Source of the DNA: Syntrophomonadaceae bacterium
GTDB lineage: Bacteria > Bacillota > Syntrophomonadia > Syntrophomonadales > Syntrophomonadaceae
Length of the DNA: 64,000 nucleotides
Assembly (NCBI GenBank): GCA_012522955.1
Contig: JAAYJK010000127.1
Span: forward strand, 1-64,000
Direction: 5' to 3'
Part shown: positions 45,048 through 55,273 of the stretch, one piece after another
Layout of the letters: every line of letters starts with the position of its first letter
Numbering within the stretch: the stretch's first letter is position 1
Made by a program: the position numbers and the translations under genes
The notes under the pieces: generated by a model
The model's database searches: none
Seen by the model: the letters and a program-made list of their open reading frames with translations, nothing else
What the model was told of the DNA's origin: nothing

Positions 45048-46598
45048 ATGCGCTACATAAGTAAAAAAAAGTCCACCAAATCACATATGGACGCAAAAAA
45101 TATGGTAGCTCAAGCTATATCTGCCGATATTCAGGTAAATATCGATAGTCTAAAAGTATTGCTTAACCGTTGTTCTGACGCAGTTATCAGAGAATTTACC
45201 TTGGGGCGAGAAAGCAATACCCGATGCGTATTGCTGTATTTTGATGGTATATCCGACAAGGCGGAGATAGAAGAACATCTGCTTAAACGCCTGTTGCAGG
45301 AGTTAGATAGCTGGGATGAGCCCCAGGAAGAGCTAAACTGCTTGCAAACCATTAAAAGTCGAGTATTATCCCTATCCCAATTGAGTTATATTAATACTTT
45401 GGAAGAAGTCTGCTATCACTTGAATTCCGGGGATGCGGTGCTGCTACTGGATGGCAGCAATCAAGGCCTGGCGGCCGGCACCCGCTTCTGGGAAAGCCGT
45501 GGTATACAGACTCCGGAAAATGAACTTACTATTCAGGGGCCAAAAGACAGCTTTAGCGAAACCCTGCGTTACAATACCGCTCTGATCAGGCGCCGTCTAA
45601 AAACCACTCAGCTTAAAACCGAGATTTTGATAATAGGGCGATTAAGCAAAACAGATGTTTTATTAAGCTATATTGAAGATATTGCCCCCCACAGTATGGT
45701 TGAACTAGTAAAGGAACGTCTTTTAAAAATTAAGCTGGACGGCATCCTGGATAGCGGTTATCTGGAAGAATTCCTGGCTGACAGCAAATGGACTATTTTT
45801 TCCCAGGTTGAATATACTGAACGACCTGATCGTGCATGTGCCCACCTCTTGGAGGGAGGAGTAGCTATCATGGTTGATGGATCGCCTATGGCTTTATTGG
45901 CCCCCATTAGCTTCCCCCAATTCATGATATCATCCGAAGATTATTATCAAAATTTTGTAGCCGGTTCCATATATCGCCTTTTGCGCTTCCTGGCCTTTTT
46001 TGCTGCACTGCTCTTACCTTCCCTGTATGTTGCAATTATATCCTATCATCACGAGATGATTCCCACCACTCTTTATTTGACAATTGCTTCAACCCGGGAA
46101 GGGGTTCCCTTTCCGGCCGTCATTGAAGCCTTGTTATTGGAACTAACCTTTGAGCTGCTGCGAGAAGCAGGTTTAAGGCTGCCACGGGCTATAGGCCCGG
46201 CTGTAAGTATAGTAGGAGCCCTGATCATCGGAGATGCAGCAGTTAAAGCCGGTCTGGTCTCCAGCCTTATGGTGGTAGTAGTAGCCTTTACCGGAATTTC
46301 TTCTTTTGTAATTCCAGCCTATAATGCCAGTGTAATAATCCGTATATCTCGTTTTGGCATTTTAATCGCCGCCGGTCTTATGGGTTTGCCGGGCGTTATT
46401 ATGGCCTTGCTGCTAATGCTAATTAGAATGGAAAATATAAAGTCCCTGGGAAAACCTTATTTATCCCCCCTTTCACCCATCAATACTGCTCAGCTTTCTG
46501 ATGTACTGCTACGCCGGCCCTGGCCTATGAGTGTACAGCGTCCCCATCTTCCAGGAATGCTTAACCGAACACGCCAAAAGCAGAAAGGAGGATTATAA
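45048..46598 (+). CDS. gerAA: spore germination protein, GerAA family
   Basis: Membrane subunit of a nutrient germinant receptor in the spore inner membrane. A long hydrophilic N-terminal half (about 1-290) contains LDGILDSGYLEEFL and PDRACAHLLEGGVAIMVDGSP. Four to five membrane helices follow (about 305-475), with REAGLRLPRAIGPAVSIVGAL, the family hallmark. At 516 residues it is normal. GGGGG lies 6 bases before the ATG. First gene of a gerA operon. Confidence 0.93.
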   Translation: MRYISKKKSTKSHMDAKNMVAQAISADIQVNIDSLKVLLNRCSDAVIREFTLGRESNTRCVLLYFDGISDKAEIEEHLLKRLLQELDSWDEPQEELNCLQTIKSRVLSLSQLSYINTLEEVCYHLNSGDAVLLLDGSNQGLAAGTRFWESRGIQTPENELTIQGPKDSFSETLRYNTALIRRRLKTTQLKTEILIIGRLSKTDVLLSYIEDIAPHSMVELVKERLLKIKLDGILDSGYLEEFLADSKWTIFSQVEYTERPDRACAHLLEGGVAIMVDGSPMALLAPISFPQFMISSEDYYQNFVAGSIYRLLRFLAFFAALLLPSLYVAIISYHHEMIPTTLYLTIASTREGVPFPAVIEALLLELTFELLREAGLRLPRAIGPAVSIVGALIIGDAAVKAGLVSSLMVVVVAFTGISSFVIPAYNASVIIRISRFGILIAAGLMGLPGVIMALLLMLIRMENIKSLGKPYLSPLSPINTAQLSDVLLRRPWPMSVQRPHLPGMLNRTRQKQKGGL

Positions 46599-47771
46599 AT
46601 GATGAGATGTATACCAATAATGCTGCTTCTGCTAAGCCCCTTTATACTCTCGGGCTGTTATGACAAATTAGAGGTCAGTGACACTATTGTAGTTATAGCC
46701 CATGGATGGGATATCCAAGGTGACAATAAACTTCTTTCAGCCCAGTTGGCTCTAACTCCGCCTCGGGAAGGACAGCTGCAAAGAGATCCCAAATACATGA
46801 CGCTTTGCTCTACTGCCCCTTCCTTTGCCCAGGCCGCCCGGGAATTATCCCTTACACTACCCCGTCAACCCCTATGGTCCATGGCCGATACGATTGTAAT
46901 AAGTGAAAAACTGGCATTACGGGACACCACCCTGTTTATTGATACGGCTACCCGCAATCCCCATATACGCTATAATGTTAAGCTATTTGTAGCACGAGGC
47001 GTTACCCCGGCAGAAATATTCGAAGTACAGGTGCCTCCGGAAAACTATTCCGGAACCGCACTGGAAAAAATAATCAGAATTCAAACTGGACAGGCTGGAA
47101 TCTATATGCCAATTGATTTGAAGGATTTTATTTACCGGAATTCCACCGAAGGCATTGAACCAGTGATACCCCAAATTGTATTGGAAAGCCAGAAGGGCCA
47201 AAAAGGGATCAGGCTGCAAGGAACTGCCGTCTTTAAGGGGCACCAAATGGTAGGAGAATTGGACCCAGCTCAAACCAGAGGTTTAGCTCTAATGAAATCA
47301 GGAGCGATAAATAGTACTATCTTCAATATAAAAAACCCATTGATTGGGAGGGAAGAAGAACCCCTTAAAATGTCTAACAACTTATGTCTTGAATTGACCT
47401 CCTATCGGGTGAAGGTTAAACCCTTAATAAATGGCAGCCACATAAAAATGCAGATTGTACTGGAGGGGGAAGGCAATATTGTAGAGGATAATAATACCAG
47501 TTCCATTTGTGAGCCGGAAACCGTCCAAGATATTGAAAAAGAAGCGGCCCGGGCCTTGAAGCAGGATATACAGATGTGCATAAAGCAGGCCCAAGGCCTG
47601 AACAGCGACATTATGGGTTGGGGTTTGGCCATTAACCGCATTCATCCAAGAACCTGGCAGAAAATAAGGGATTATTGGCCTGAAATCTTTCCCGGCATAC
47701 CTGCAAATATTCAAGTTAAATACCGTCTAAACCAACCTTATCTGCAAAAAGACGCCTTTCTCCAGCAATAA
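46599..47771 (+). CDS. gerAC: spore germination lipoprotein, GerAC family
   Basis: 390 residues with a lipoprotein signal (hydrophobic start, LSGCYDKLEV; lipidated Cys near residue 20). A Ger(x)C domain follows, with TRNPHIRYNVKLFVARG, EGIEPVIPQI and a C-terminal region with WPEIFPGIPANIQVKYRL. Its ATG follows the gerAA TAA directly, so the two are coupled. Part of the same germinant receptor. Confidence 0.92.
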   Translation: MMRCIPIMLLLLSPFILSGCYDKLEVSDTIVVIAHGWDIQGDNKLLSAQLALTPPREGQLQRDPKYMTLCSTAPSFAQAARELSLTLPRQPLWSMADTIVISEKLALRDTTLFIDTATRNPHIRYNVKLFVARGVTPAEIFEVQVPPENYSGTALEKIIRIQTGQAGIYMPIDLKDFIYRNSTEGIEPVIPQIVLESQKGQKGIRLQGTAVFKGHQMVGELDPAQTRGLALMKSGAINSTIFNIKNPLIGREEEPLKMSNNLCLELTSYRVKVKPLINGSHIKMQIVLEGEGNIVEDNNTSSICEPETVQDIEKEAARALKQDIQMCIKQAQGLNSDIMGWGLAINRIHPRTWQKIRDYWPEIFPGIPANIQVKYRLNQPYLQKDAFLQQ

Positions 47772-47799
47772 ACCCAATTCTTTTATGGGAGGAACCGAA

Positions 47800-48000
47800 A
47801 TGATCTGGCTGTTTATTATTTTAGTAATCTTTATTATCTATGTGGAAGCACTCCCGCTATATAAAACTGGAGCCTTTAATGAACTTATTGTCTTTGGCAT
47901 TTTCTTGTTCTTGGGCTTATATCTGGCTATGGCTCAGGTATATCATGCTCCCTTTTATAGTGTGCTATCGGAATGTGCCAACCGTCTGGCATACCCATAA
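47800..48000 (+). CDS. small membrane protein in the gerA operon (66 aa)
   Basis: Two predicted membrane helices (about 2-20 and 27-47) with a short polar tail. AGGAGG-like GGGAGGA lies 8 bases before the ATG at 47800; an ATG at 47785 would put this site inside the gene. Small proteins of this kind occur in some ger operons as a fourth subunit (GerD or GerAD-like), which is a possible role here, but identity is not shown. Confidence 0.7.
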   Translation: MIWLFIILVIFIIYVEALPLYKTGAFNELIVFGIFLFLGLYLAMAQVYHAPFYSVLSECANRLAYP

Positions 48001-48054
48001 TATTACTATTGGTATTCACTATGATTAAAAGCAGACTCACAAGGAGGATTGTCC

Positions 48055-49170
48055 ATGCCCCAGATAAATCATAGGCAGCTATTCAGCTTGTTATTCCTAA
48101 CCATTACTCCATGTTTTTTTGTATTATGACCTAATGTGCTGGGAGAAGTTTCTGCCCAGAACTCCTGGTTGACGGTTATTGCTTCTTTCATACCCGGTTT
48201 ACTGCTTATTTATGTGTATAGCGCCCTGCTGGGCAAGAGTTCCCAACCCTTTCCCTTGATGCTTGAGGAGCACCTGGGGATAGCGGGCAAGGTAATGGGT
48301 ATTGCTTATATCATAGTTTTTCTGATTTTGGCCTCTTTTTACCTGCGTTTTTTTACAGAATTCCTGGAAATAACGGTGCTTTTCAATACCCCCACCAGTT
48401 TAATTATACTGGCCCTTCTTATACCGGGAACCTATGCCATTCGCAGCGGCATGGAAGTCATAGCTCGCATAAGCGAAGTAATATTTATAGTTTTTCTGCC
48501 TCTTTCTCTGTTGCTGCTGCTGACCTCGGTGGCCGCACATCCAGACCTTGATAATTTGCTGCCTCTGGCCTTTATTAGCCTGCAGGATTTAGGCTATGGA
48601 ATATACTTGAATACCTGGCATTTGGCCAATATGATTATCGTACTTGCCCTAGCCTATTTCACCTGTCAGAGGGATAAGCTTCCGCGAACCCTGCTGGTTT
48701 TTTTAGTCACTTTAACTCTTTACTTGTCTGTTGCCATGGCAGTTTCGGTTATAACCCTCGGGGTAGCCATCGTTTCCAGTTCAAACTTCCCTCTGTTTGA
48801 AATTGCCCGTTCCGCCTCCTATGCCGGTTTTATCCGTAACACTGAACCCGTATTCGTTTCCATATTCAATCTAGGTATCTTTATATCGGTGGTTGTGTTT
48901 TGGTTAATGGCCTGCTACAGTACCCAACAGCTTTTCCGTCTGCAGGATTATCGTTTTTTAGCGACCCCCTCCGCCATTATTATTGGTTTCCATGCAATTC
49001 TATTAAGTCCTAATACCTATACTATATTTAGAATCCTACGTTATAGCGCCCCGTTGATCTTTGGAGTCTTTTTCGTACTGATCCCAGTCCTATTATATAT
49101 ATTGCTGCTGTTCCGCCCCCGTAAAGTGAATGAGCAAACTGGCAGCGGTTTACAGAGTCCTGAAACTTAA
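48055..49170 (+). pseudogene. gerAB: GerAB-family germinant permease with in-frame TGA at codon 25
   Basis: A strong AAGGAGG precedes an ATG at 48055, which opens MPQINHRQLFSLLFLTITP, a normal GerAB N-terminus. Codon 25 (48127-48129) is TGA, after which the same frame continues without a break for 347 codons with a normal APC-type permease body of about ten membrane helices. Only one base separates TGA from a sense codon. The gene is either inactivated, read through, or reinitiated at the GTG at 48136, which has no ribosome binding site. The rest of the frame shows no further damage. Confidence 0.8.
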
Positions 49171-49273
49171 ATAAGCACTTGACGCCAGGGTATTTTTTCT
49201 TCATCAATTACTAATAGGGCTAAAGGCATCCCGTCCTGGGACGATCCTATCAATTGATTCACGGAGGCACAAA

Positions 49274-50086
49274 ATGGATTTTTACCAAGGTAAGCGGATA
49301 AGCGCCAATACTTTATTTCATTTTACCGACAGCTTCGATAATCTGGCCGGTATCTTTAGCCACTGTTTTTATCCCCGTTATTGTTTGGAAGACCAGAGCT
49401 ATCTGGTTGAGGACTATCTGCCCCAATACGTTGCTATCCCCATGGTTTGTTTCTGTGATCTGCCTCTTTCCCAGGTCCATTACCATACTGAAACTTACGG
49501 CTCCTATTGTATAGGATTATCCAAAGAATGGGGGCAGGCCAAGGGGATTAATCCAATTATGTATGCACTGCCCAACTCTTATTCTACTCTTTTGCTTAAA
49601 AAGTGTTTTGGTCAATTATACCCATTGAACCCTGAGTTGCTTCGATATAAACCAGAGCAAAGGGACCTGGCAGCACAGAACGTGGCCACTATGCTTTATT
49701 CCTTTTTTACTTTTCTAAAACCCTATGAAGGAGAGGTATGGAAAAATGGCGAGCAGATAAAAAGCAAGGTTAGATTTTATGATGAGCGAGAATGGCGCTA
49801 TGTGCCAGCCCTGGATAGACTTAATCAATTAGGCTTGATTCCGGTAATGAGCCAGCAGCATTATAAGGAAGATGGCACCCGTAAGCATGGCAACATAATT
49901 CTTCGGGAATCTTTCCAATTGAATTTTTCTGCCCGGGATGTCAAGTATATTATTGTGAAAGAAGAAGATGAAGTCTTAAGAATAGCCGATAAGATAAATG
50001 CCCTGGCTTCCAGGTATAGCCAGGAAGAAATTAAGCTGCTCAGTACCCATATTATTTCCATGCAGCAGATACGGGAAGATTTTTAA
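49274..50086 (+). CDS. AbiGi-like abortive infection protein
   Basis: 270 residues. LFHFTDSFDNLAGIFSHCFYPRYCLED, split here over residues 15-41, together with AIPMVCFCDLPLSQV and GIGLSKEWGQAKGINPIMY match the AbiGi family described in lactococcal phage-resistance loci. In those loci AbiGi acts with a nucleotidyltransferase-like AbiGii. No such partner lies next to it here. Standing alone it may be a solitary defence gene, a toxin/antitoxin half, or something else. GGAGG lies 7 bases before the ATG. Confidence 0.65.
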   Translation: MDFYQGKRISANTLFHFTDSFDNLAGIFSHCFYPRYCLEDQSYLVEDYLPQYVAIPMVCFCDLPLSQVHYHTETYGSYCIGLSKEWGQAKGINPIMYALPNSYSTLLLKKCFGQLYPLNPELLRYKPEQRDLAAQNVATMLYSFFTFLKPYEGEVWKNGEQIKSKVRFYDEREWRYVPALDRLNQLGLIPVMSQQHYKEDGTRKHGNIILRESFQLNFSARDVKYIIVKEEDEVLRIADKINALASRYSQEEIKLLSTHIISMQQIREDF

Positions 50087-50242
50087 GTAAAAAGAGCTTT
50101 ATTGAACTTTTTCCTTATTAGGAAATGCTACAAATCCCGTCATCAAACACAGATGTAACAGTATGTTTCTTGTTAAACCGGTAATCCCTTTGCCCGCAGG
50201 TTGTTAGATAAGACGGACGAAACGTCCCCCTGTCATATGACG

Positions 50243-50268
50243 AAAAAAAGCCCGCTATAAAAGCGGGC
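50243..50268 (-). terminator. terminator of the nuo operon
   Basis: Stem GCCCGC/GCGGGC (50250-50255 with 50263-50268), followed in the minus direction by seven T. It lies about 175 bases after the nuoN stop. No gene is supported in the 355 bases between nuoN and the AbiGi-like gene; a 95-codon minus-strand frame crosses this terminator. Confidence 0.8.
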
Positions 50269-50442
50269 AGAAAAAGATTGGGATTGTATAACAAAATTTC
50301 CATAGAACCTTTTGCCAAGTTAAAATAATTGCTTAACTGCTTAGTTAAAAGGCCACATTTGGCACTACTATCATCATTGTCAACCTCATCCAGTTTTACT
50401 CCCAAGTCTAAGTACTAAGCCATATACATCCAGAGATTTTAT

Positions 50443-51858
50443 TTATATAAAGATTTTAATGGCATAGCCGGCCAACTCAGATAAGGGTCCGGGGTATACT
50501 CCCAAGATAACGGTAGCCAGTAAACAGACCCATAGGGCGGCGGTACTACCCCATCCTAGGGACAGTGGTGCTTGATCCGTATTCTCACCAATATACATGG
50601 CCTTGGATACTCCCAGATAGTAGTAAACGGATACCATACTCATCACCAAACCCAAGAGGGCCAGCCATAGATAGCCGGCCTCGATGGCTCCGGCAAACAA
50701 ATAGAATTTGCCTGCAAAGCCGGCCATGGGCGGAATACCGGCCAGGGAAAGCATGCATATGGTCATTATGGCTGCCATTAGGGGAGAACGCTTGCTCAAA
50801 CCGGCAAAAGCTTCGATATCGGTTCGCCCCGTATCCACTTCCACTGCTGTAGCTACGGCAAATGCTCCTACATTAGCGAAAACATATATCATGGCATAGA
50901 ACAATACCCCTTTTAAGCCATAGCTATTAGCGGCAGTAGCTCCCACCAAGATATACCCGGCCTGGGCAATACTGGAGTAAGCCAATAGTCTTTTAATATC
51001 CCGCTGGGAAAGAGCAATCAGGTTGCCCACCACTATAGTTATGGCGGCCAGAACAGCTAAGAGCAAGCCCCAGTTAAACACTGCATTAGGATCCACTGCT
51101 AACATGAACACCCGCAGCAGAGCAGCAAACCCAGCTGCTTTGGAGGCCACCGAGAGATAAGTGGTAATAGGAATGGGTGCCCCCTGGTATATGTCCGGGG
51201 TCCACATATGAAAGGGAACCACGGAAATTTTAAAAGCAAAACCGGCTATTATCATTACCACCCCGGCTATAACGGCTGCGGACGAGCTAAAAGAAGCGCC
51301 GATTTCGATAAAGTTAGTGCTTCCCAGACTGGCATAAAGTAAACTGATGCCAAACAACAGGATAGCGGAAGAGGTAGCACCCAGAATCAGGTATTTCAAT
51401 CCTGCTTCACCCGATAACTTGTCGCTCTTTAAATAAGCGGTCAGAATATAGAAGCTTATGGTCATCAATTCCAGTCCTACATAAAGGGTAATAAATTCCC
51501 CCGCCGCTACCATCAGCATCATACCCAGAGTTGCAAAAATCATCAAAGCATAAAACTCACTGCTCTTTTCTTTAAAACGACTAATGTACTGAGCAGCCAT
51601 TAACATAACCAGGAGGCCAGCCATCAGGAACAAGAGCTTGAAATAGTTGCCATATACATCTATCTGATAAACCCCGTTAAACAAGCTGGCTTCCCGAGAA
51701 AAATTCAGGATCAAGTAAAGCAGAATCAGGACCATTCCCACCAGGGCCAGGCCATTCACATATTTTTGAGCCTTTCCCGGCAGAGCCAGACCCAAAACCA
51801 GTACCGCCAATCCTAACAGGGCCAGCAGAATTTCAGCTGCCAATATCGAAAAATCCAT
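50443..51858 (-). CDS. nuoN: NADH-quinone oxidoreductase-type complex I subunit N
   Basis: Antiporter-like membrane subunit of complex I, one of three (L, M, N) that move protons or sodium ions. About 14 membrane helices. The channel-related segments LIALSQRDIKRLLAYSSIAQAG and VVPFHMWTPDIYQGAP are both present. At 471 residues it is normal. Its ATG overlaps the nuoM stop by one base (TAATG), so translation is coupled. Last gene of the operon. Confidence 0.93.
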   Translation of the reverse strand: MDFSILAAEILLALLGLAVLVLGLALPGKAQKYVNGLALVGMVLILLYLILNFSREASLFNGVYQIDVYGNYFKLLFLMAGLLVMLMAAQYISRFKEKSSEFYALMIFATLGMMLMVAAGEFITLYVGLELMTISFYILTAYLKSDKLSGEAGLKYLILGATSSAILLFGISLLYASLGSTNFIEIGASFSSSAAVIAGVVMIIAGFAFKISVVPFHMWTPDIYQGAPIPITTYLSVASKAAGFAALLRVFMLAVDPNAVFNWGLLLAVLAAITIVVGNLIALSQRDIKRLLAYSSIAQAGYILVGATAANSYGLKGVLFYAMIYVFANVGAFAVATAVEVDTGRTDIEAFAGLSKRSPLMAAIMTICMLSLAGIPPMAGFAGKFYLFAGAIEAGYLWLALLGLVMSMVSVYYYLGVSKAMYIGENTDQAPLSLGWGSTAALWVCLLATVILGVYPGPLSELAGYAIKIFI

Positions 51859-53366
51859 TACCACCAACCTCCTATCTGCAGCGGTCCTATCTGGGCCAGC
51901 ATTTCTCCTACCCCATTATTAATCAAATCCATCAGGGTAAAGGGCAGAAAACCTCCTATGAATATGGCCAGCCCCAATACCAGCAGTGGGACCATTTCCA
52001 CCCCTTTTAAATCCTGGAGATGGTCCCATTTCTCATTGCGAGGACCAAACAACATGCGGCCTAAAGCCCGCAAGACATAAAGGGCAGTAAAAACTATCCC
52101 TGATATGGCCAGTATGGTTATTACTCGATAGGTGCCAAAAGCTCCCACAAATATGGTGAATTCCCCGATAAAGTTAACCATACCCGGTAAGCCTAAAGAA
52201 GCCAAGCCGGCAATCATAAAACCTGCAGTCAGTTTGGGCATCTGATGAGCCAGCCCGCCAAAATCCTCAATGTTACGAGTATGACTTTTCTCATACAAGT
52301 TGCCGATCATAGCAAAGAACAGGGCTGCCATTACTCCATGGGCAAACATCATAATCACTGCCCCATTTATACTGATAAGATTCAAGGCTGCTATTCCCAC
52401 CAGAACATAGCCCATATGGCTGACACTGGAATAACCCACTATATATTTCAAGTCCTTCTGGCTTAAACAGATATAAGCGGCATATATTATATTGCCCAGG
52501 GCCAGAACCGCAATAATAGGAGCTACCACAGCTGCTCCGGCTGGCAGAATGGTCAAGGCAATACGGATTAAACCGTATCCCCCTATTTTTTTCAAAACTC
52601 CGGCATGGATCATGCTAACCGCAGTTGGCGCCCCGGCATAACCATCCGGAGACCAGGCGTGGAAAGGAAACATGGATAAGAGAGTGCCAAAGCCAAAAGC
52701 CATAAAGGCATATACCAGAATTTGAAATTCCACTCCATAATTCAAGGTAGCCAGGAAAGCCATATCCATGCTGGCTATGCCGCTAATGGCTCGGGCCTGG
52801 ACAAAGAGAGCAATCAAGGCGGTCAGTAGAAAAGCGCTTCCAATCAAAAGATATATGGTTAGCTTCATACCGGCGTATTCCTTGCTGACCCGTTTAGTAC
52901 TGCCAAACATAATAACCATAAGATAAATCGGTATTACCACCACTTCATAGAAGAGAAAGAAAATAAATAAATCAGTGGTAATAAAGGTTCCCATTACCCC
53001 GGCAATCAAAATCAAAAGCAGGGCAAAGAATTCTCTTACCCGCTCCCTCAGATTCCAGGAAGCATATATGGAGCTAAACCCAATCAGGTTAGTCAAAAGC
53101 AGCAGGGGAATACTTATTCCGTCTACCCCCAGAGCATAATTAACTCCCAGGTCCCTGATCCAGGGTATGGTCTCTACAAACTGCATGCCTCCCAGAGCCC
53201 GGTCATAGGTAAGGAAAATGAATATAGACAGCAAGAGACTAATTAGAGTAGCAAAAGCAGCCGTCCACTTAATCCCTTTATGCTGCCCAGCAGGTAGGCA
53301 CATGATAATCATTGCTCCCAGCAAAGGCACTATTAAAGTTATGGTTAATACTGGTATTTCATACAT
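51858..53366 (-). CDS. nuoM: complex I subunit M
   Basis: Antiporter-like subunit of 502 residues and about 14 helices. The conserved segments are FFLFYEVVVIPIYLMV, with the Glu of the proton path in helix 5, SMFPFHAWSPDGYAGAPTAVS and LSQKDLKYIVGYSSVSHMGY. GGAGG lies 10 bases before the ATG. It sits 16 bases after nuoL. Confidence 0.94.
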   Translation of the reverse strand: MYEIPVLTITLIVPLLGAMIIMCLPAGQHKGIKWTAAFATLISLLLSIFIFLTYDRALGGMQFVETIPWIRDLGVNYALGVDGISIPLLLLTNLIGFSSIYASWNLRERVREFFALLLILIAGVMGTFITTDLFIFFLFYEVVVIPIYLMVIMFGSTKRVSKEYAGMKLTIYLLIGSAFLLTALIALFVQARAISGIASMDMAFLATLNYGVEFQILVYAFMAFGFGTLLSMFPFHAWSPDGYAGAPTAVSMIHAGVLKKIGGYGLIRIALTILPAGAAVVAPIIAVLALGNIIYAAYICLSQKDLKYIVGYSSVSHMGYVLVGIAALNLISINGAVIMMFAHGVMAALFFAMIGNLYEKSHTRNIEDFGGLAHQMPKLTAGFMIAGLASLGLPGMVNFIGEFTIFVGAFGTYRVITILAISGIVFTALYVLRALGRMLFGPRNEKWDHLQDLKGVEMVPLLVLGLAIFIGGFLPFTLMDLINNGVGEMLAQIGPLQIGGWW

Positions 53367-53382
53367 TACTACCTACCTCCTC

Positions 53383-55263
53383 TCATAATAGGGCGGATTC
53401 AACGGCTATTAGGGCTAGTACTACCAGAATTAATACCCCCGCCATCATGTACATGGCATAGCTTTGAACCTGTCCATCTTCAGTGTATTTCAAACTATCT
53501 CCGCTTTTCCCGGTTAGAAACGCGATGCCATTGACCATCCCATTTACCACATGAATATCAAACCAGAACATGGCTCGAGCTGCCCCGAAAACTAAGACAT
53601 CACCCAGGCGGGCATAAATTTCATCCACATAGTATTTGTTTTTCAAAAGCTGGTATATGCCACTGTATTTCTCCCTCAGCACTTCATGGCTGATAATCTT
53701 TTTCTGGTAAATAAGCCAGGCAAGAATAATACCGGCCAGGGCTATCAAAGTAGAGGAGATCATTATAGCAGTGCTGGGCTCTGGCTGTATACCAGCCGGA
53801 CTGTTTATAAAATGCCCAAAAGCATGATGCATCAGGGGCGAATTAACAAATCCGGCAAAAACCGCTGCAATAGCCAGAATAATCAAGGGTACCGTCATTA
53901 CGGCAGAATTCTCATGGGCTTTCTTCTCCCCATAGCTATTGCTGCCAAAGAAAGCTACAAAGATCAGACGGAACATATAAAAAGCGGTAAGGAAAGCCAC
54001 GAAAGCTCCAAGGATATATAGGCCCATGTTACCACTGGCATAAGCAGCCAGGAGTATTTCATCCTTACTCCAGAATCCCGATAGGGGGGGTATTCCGCAG
54101 AGGGCCAGGGCTCCAATAATGAAGGTCCAGGTGGTAACAGGCATCTTCTTGTATAGATTTCCCATCTTCCAGATATCCTGTTCCTCATGCATGGCTACAA
54201 TGACACTGCCCGCTCCCAGGAACAAAAGGCTCTTGAAAAAGGCATGGGTCATTAAATGGAACATTCCTGCCGTCATTGCCCCTACCCCCATAGCCATCAT
54301 CATATAACCCAGCTGGCTTAAGGTAGAATAGGCCAGAATTCTTTTTATGTCATTCTGAGTAATGGCAATGCTAGCAGCAAATATGGCGGTGATACCACCA
54401 ATAGCCGCGATAAAGGTCATGGCCTGGGGCACACTGGCGAATATGAAGAAGGCCCGAGCCACCAGGTAAACTCCAGCCGCTACCATGGTGGCAGCATGGA
54501 TCAGAGCACTAACCGGAGTGGGTCCTTCCATGGCATCCGGCAGCCATACATGCAGGGGAAACTGGGCTGATTTGCCCATAGGCCCGAAGAACAGCAATAT
54601 GCTCACCGGAATCAGAATGGCCATATTAGTATAACCGGCTATTTCCTGTGACAATCCAGCAAAATTAAGAGTACCAAAAATAATCTGCAGGAAGAGTATC
54701 CCCAGTAAAAATCCAAAATCTCCTACCCGATTGGTTACAAAGGCCTTAATAGCAGCATTTTTGGCTGAATCCCGGCCAAACCAAAAGCCGATCAGGAAAT
54801 AGGAACAAATTCCAACCAGCTCCCAGAACACGAACATTTGTCCAAAATTATTGGCCACTACCAGTCCCAACATGGAAGCTGCAAAAAGGCTTTGATAGGC
54901 AAAATAACTGCTAAACCCAGGATCGCCTTTCATATAGCCCAGGGAATATATCTGAACCATGGAGGCGATGAAGGTAACTACAATAAGCATTACCGCCGTT
55001 AATGGATCCAATAGAAGACCCATGTCTACGTTCAATCCCGGCATACTCAGCCAGCGGGTGGAGAATTCAAAAACTGCTCCCCCCTCTTCGCCAAAGACGG
55101 CCAGGGCTACCGGCAAAGATAAAATAAATGCTGCCATTATGGCAAATATGGATAAACCTGCTGATATACCAGGCCAGCGATGCACAAAAAGGAAGATCAA
55201 TGCAGCTGCCAAAAAAGGTAAAAAGGCTATCAGCCAGGCGTTAGGCAAAATAAATTCATACAT
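53383..55263 (-). CDS. nuoL: complex I subunit L
   Basis: Largest antiporter-like subunit, 626 residues, with about 16 helices and the long C-terminal lateral helix that ties subunits L, M and N together (about 545-575, VDEIYARLGDVLVFGAARAMF). Family strings are FPLHVWLPDAMEGPTPVSAL and ITQNDIKRILAYSTLSQLGYM. I chose the ATG at 55263 with GAGGTG 6 bases before it. Starts 10 bases after nuoK. Confidence 0.94.
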   Translation of the reverse strand: MYEFILPNAWLIAFLPFLAAALIFLFVHRWPGISAGLSIFAIMAAFILSLPVALAVFGEEGGAVFEFSTRWLSMPGLNVDMGLLLDPLTAVMLIVVTFIASMVQIYSLGYMKGDPGFSSYFAYQSLFAASMLGLVVANNFGQMFVFWELVGICSYFLIGFWFGRDSAKNAAIKAFVTNRVGDFGFLLGILFLQIIFGTLNFAGLSQEIAGYTNMAILIPVSILLFFGPMGKSAQFPLHVWLPDAMEGPTPVSALIHAATMVAAGVYLVARAFFIFASVPQAMTFIAAIGGITAIFAASIAITQNDIKRILAYSTLSQLGYMMMAMGVGAMTAGMFHLMTHAFFKSLLFLGAGSVIVAMHEEQDIWKMGNLYKKMPVTTWTFIIGALALCGIPPLSGFWSKDEILLAAYASGNMGLYILGAFVAFLTAFYMFRLIFVAFFGSNSYGEKKAHENSAVMTVPLIILAIAAVFAGFVNSPLMHHAFGHFINSPAGIQPEPSTAIMISSTLIALAGIILAWLIYQKKIISHEVLREKYSGIYQLLKNKYYVDEIYARLGDVLVFGAARAMFWFDIHVVNGMVNGIAFLTGKSGDSLKYTEDGQVQSYAMYMMAGVLILVVLALIAVESALL

Positions 55264-55273
55264 ATGCATCACC

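Noticed and set aside
48127-48129. Selenocysteine at the gerAB TGA
   Set aside because: GerAB proteins have no selenocysteine or equivalent Cys at this position and I see no SECIS-like hairpin directly after the TGA.
50118-50405. 95-codon minus-strand frame after nuoN
   Set aside because: It crosses a strong terminator at 50243-50268, has no ribosome binding site and no family features.
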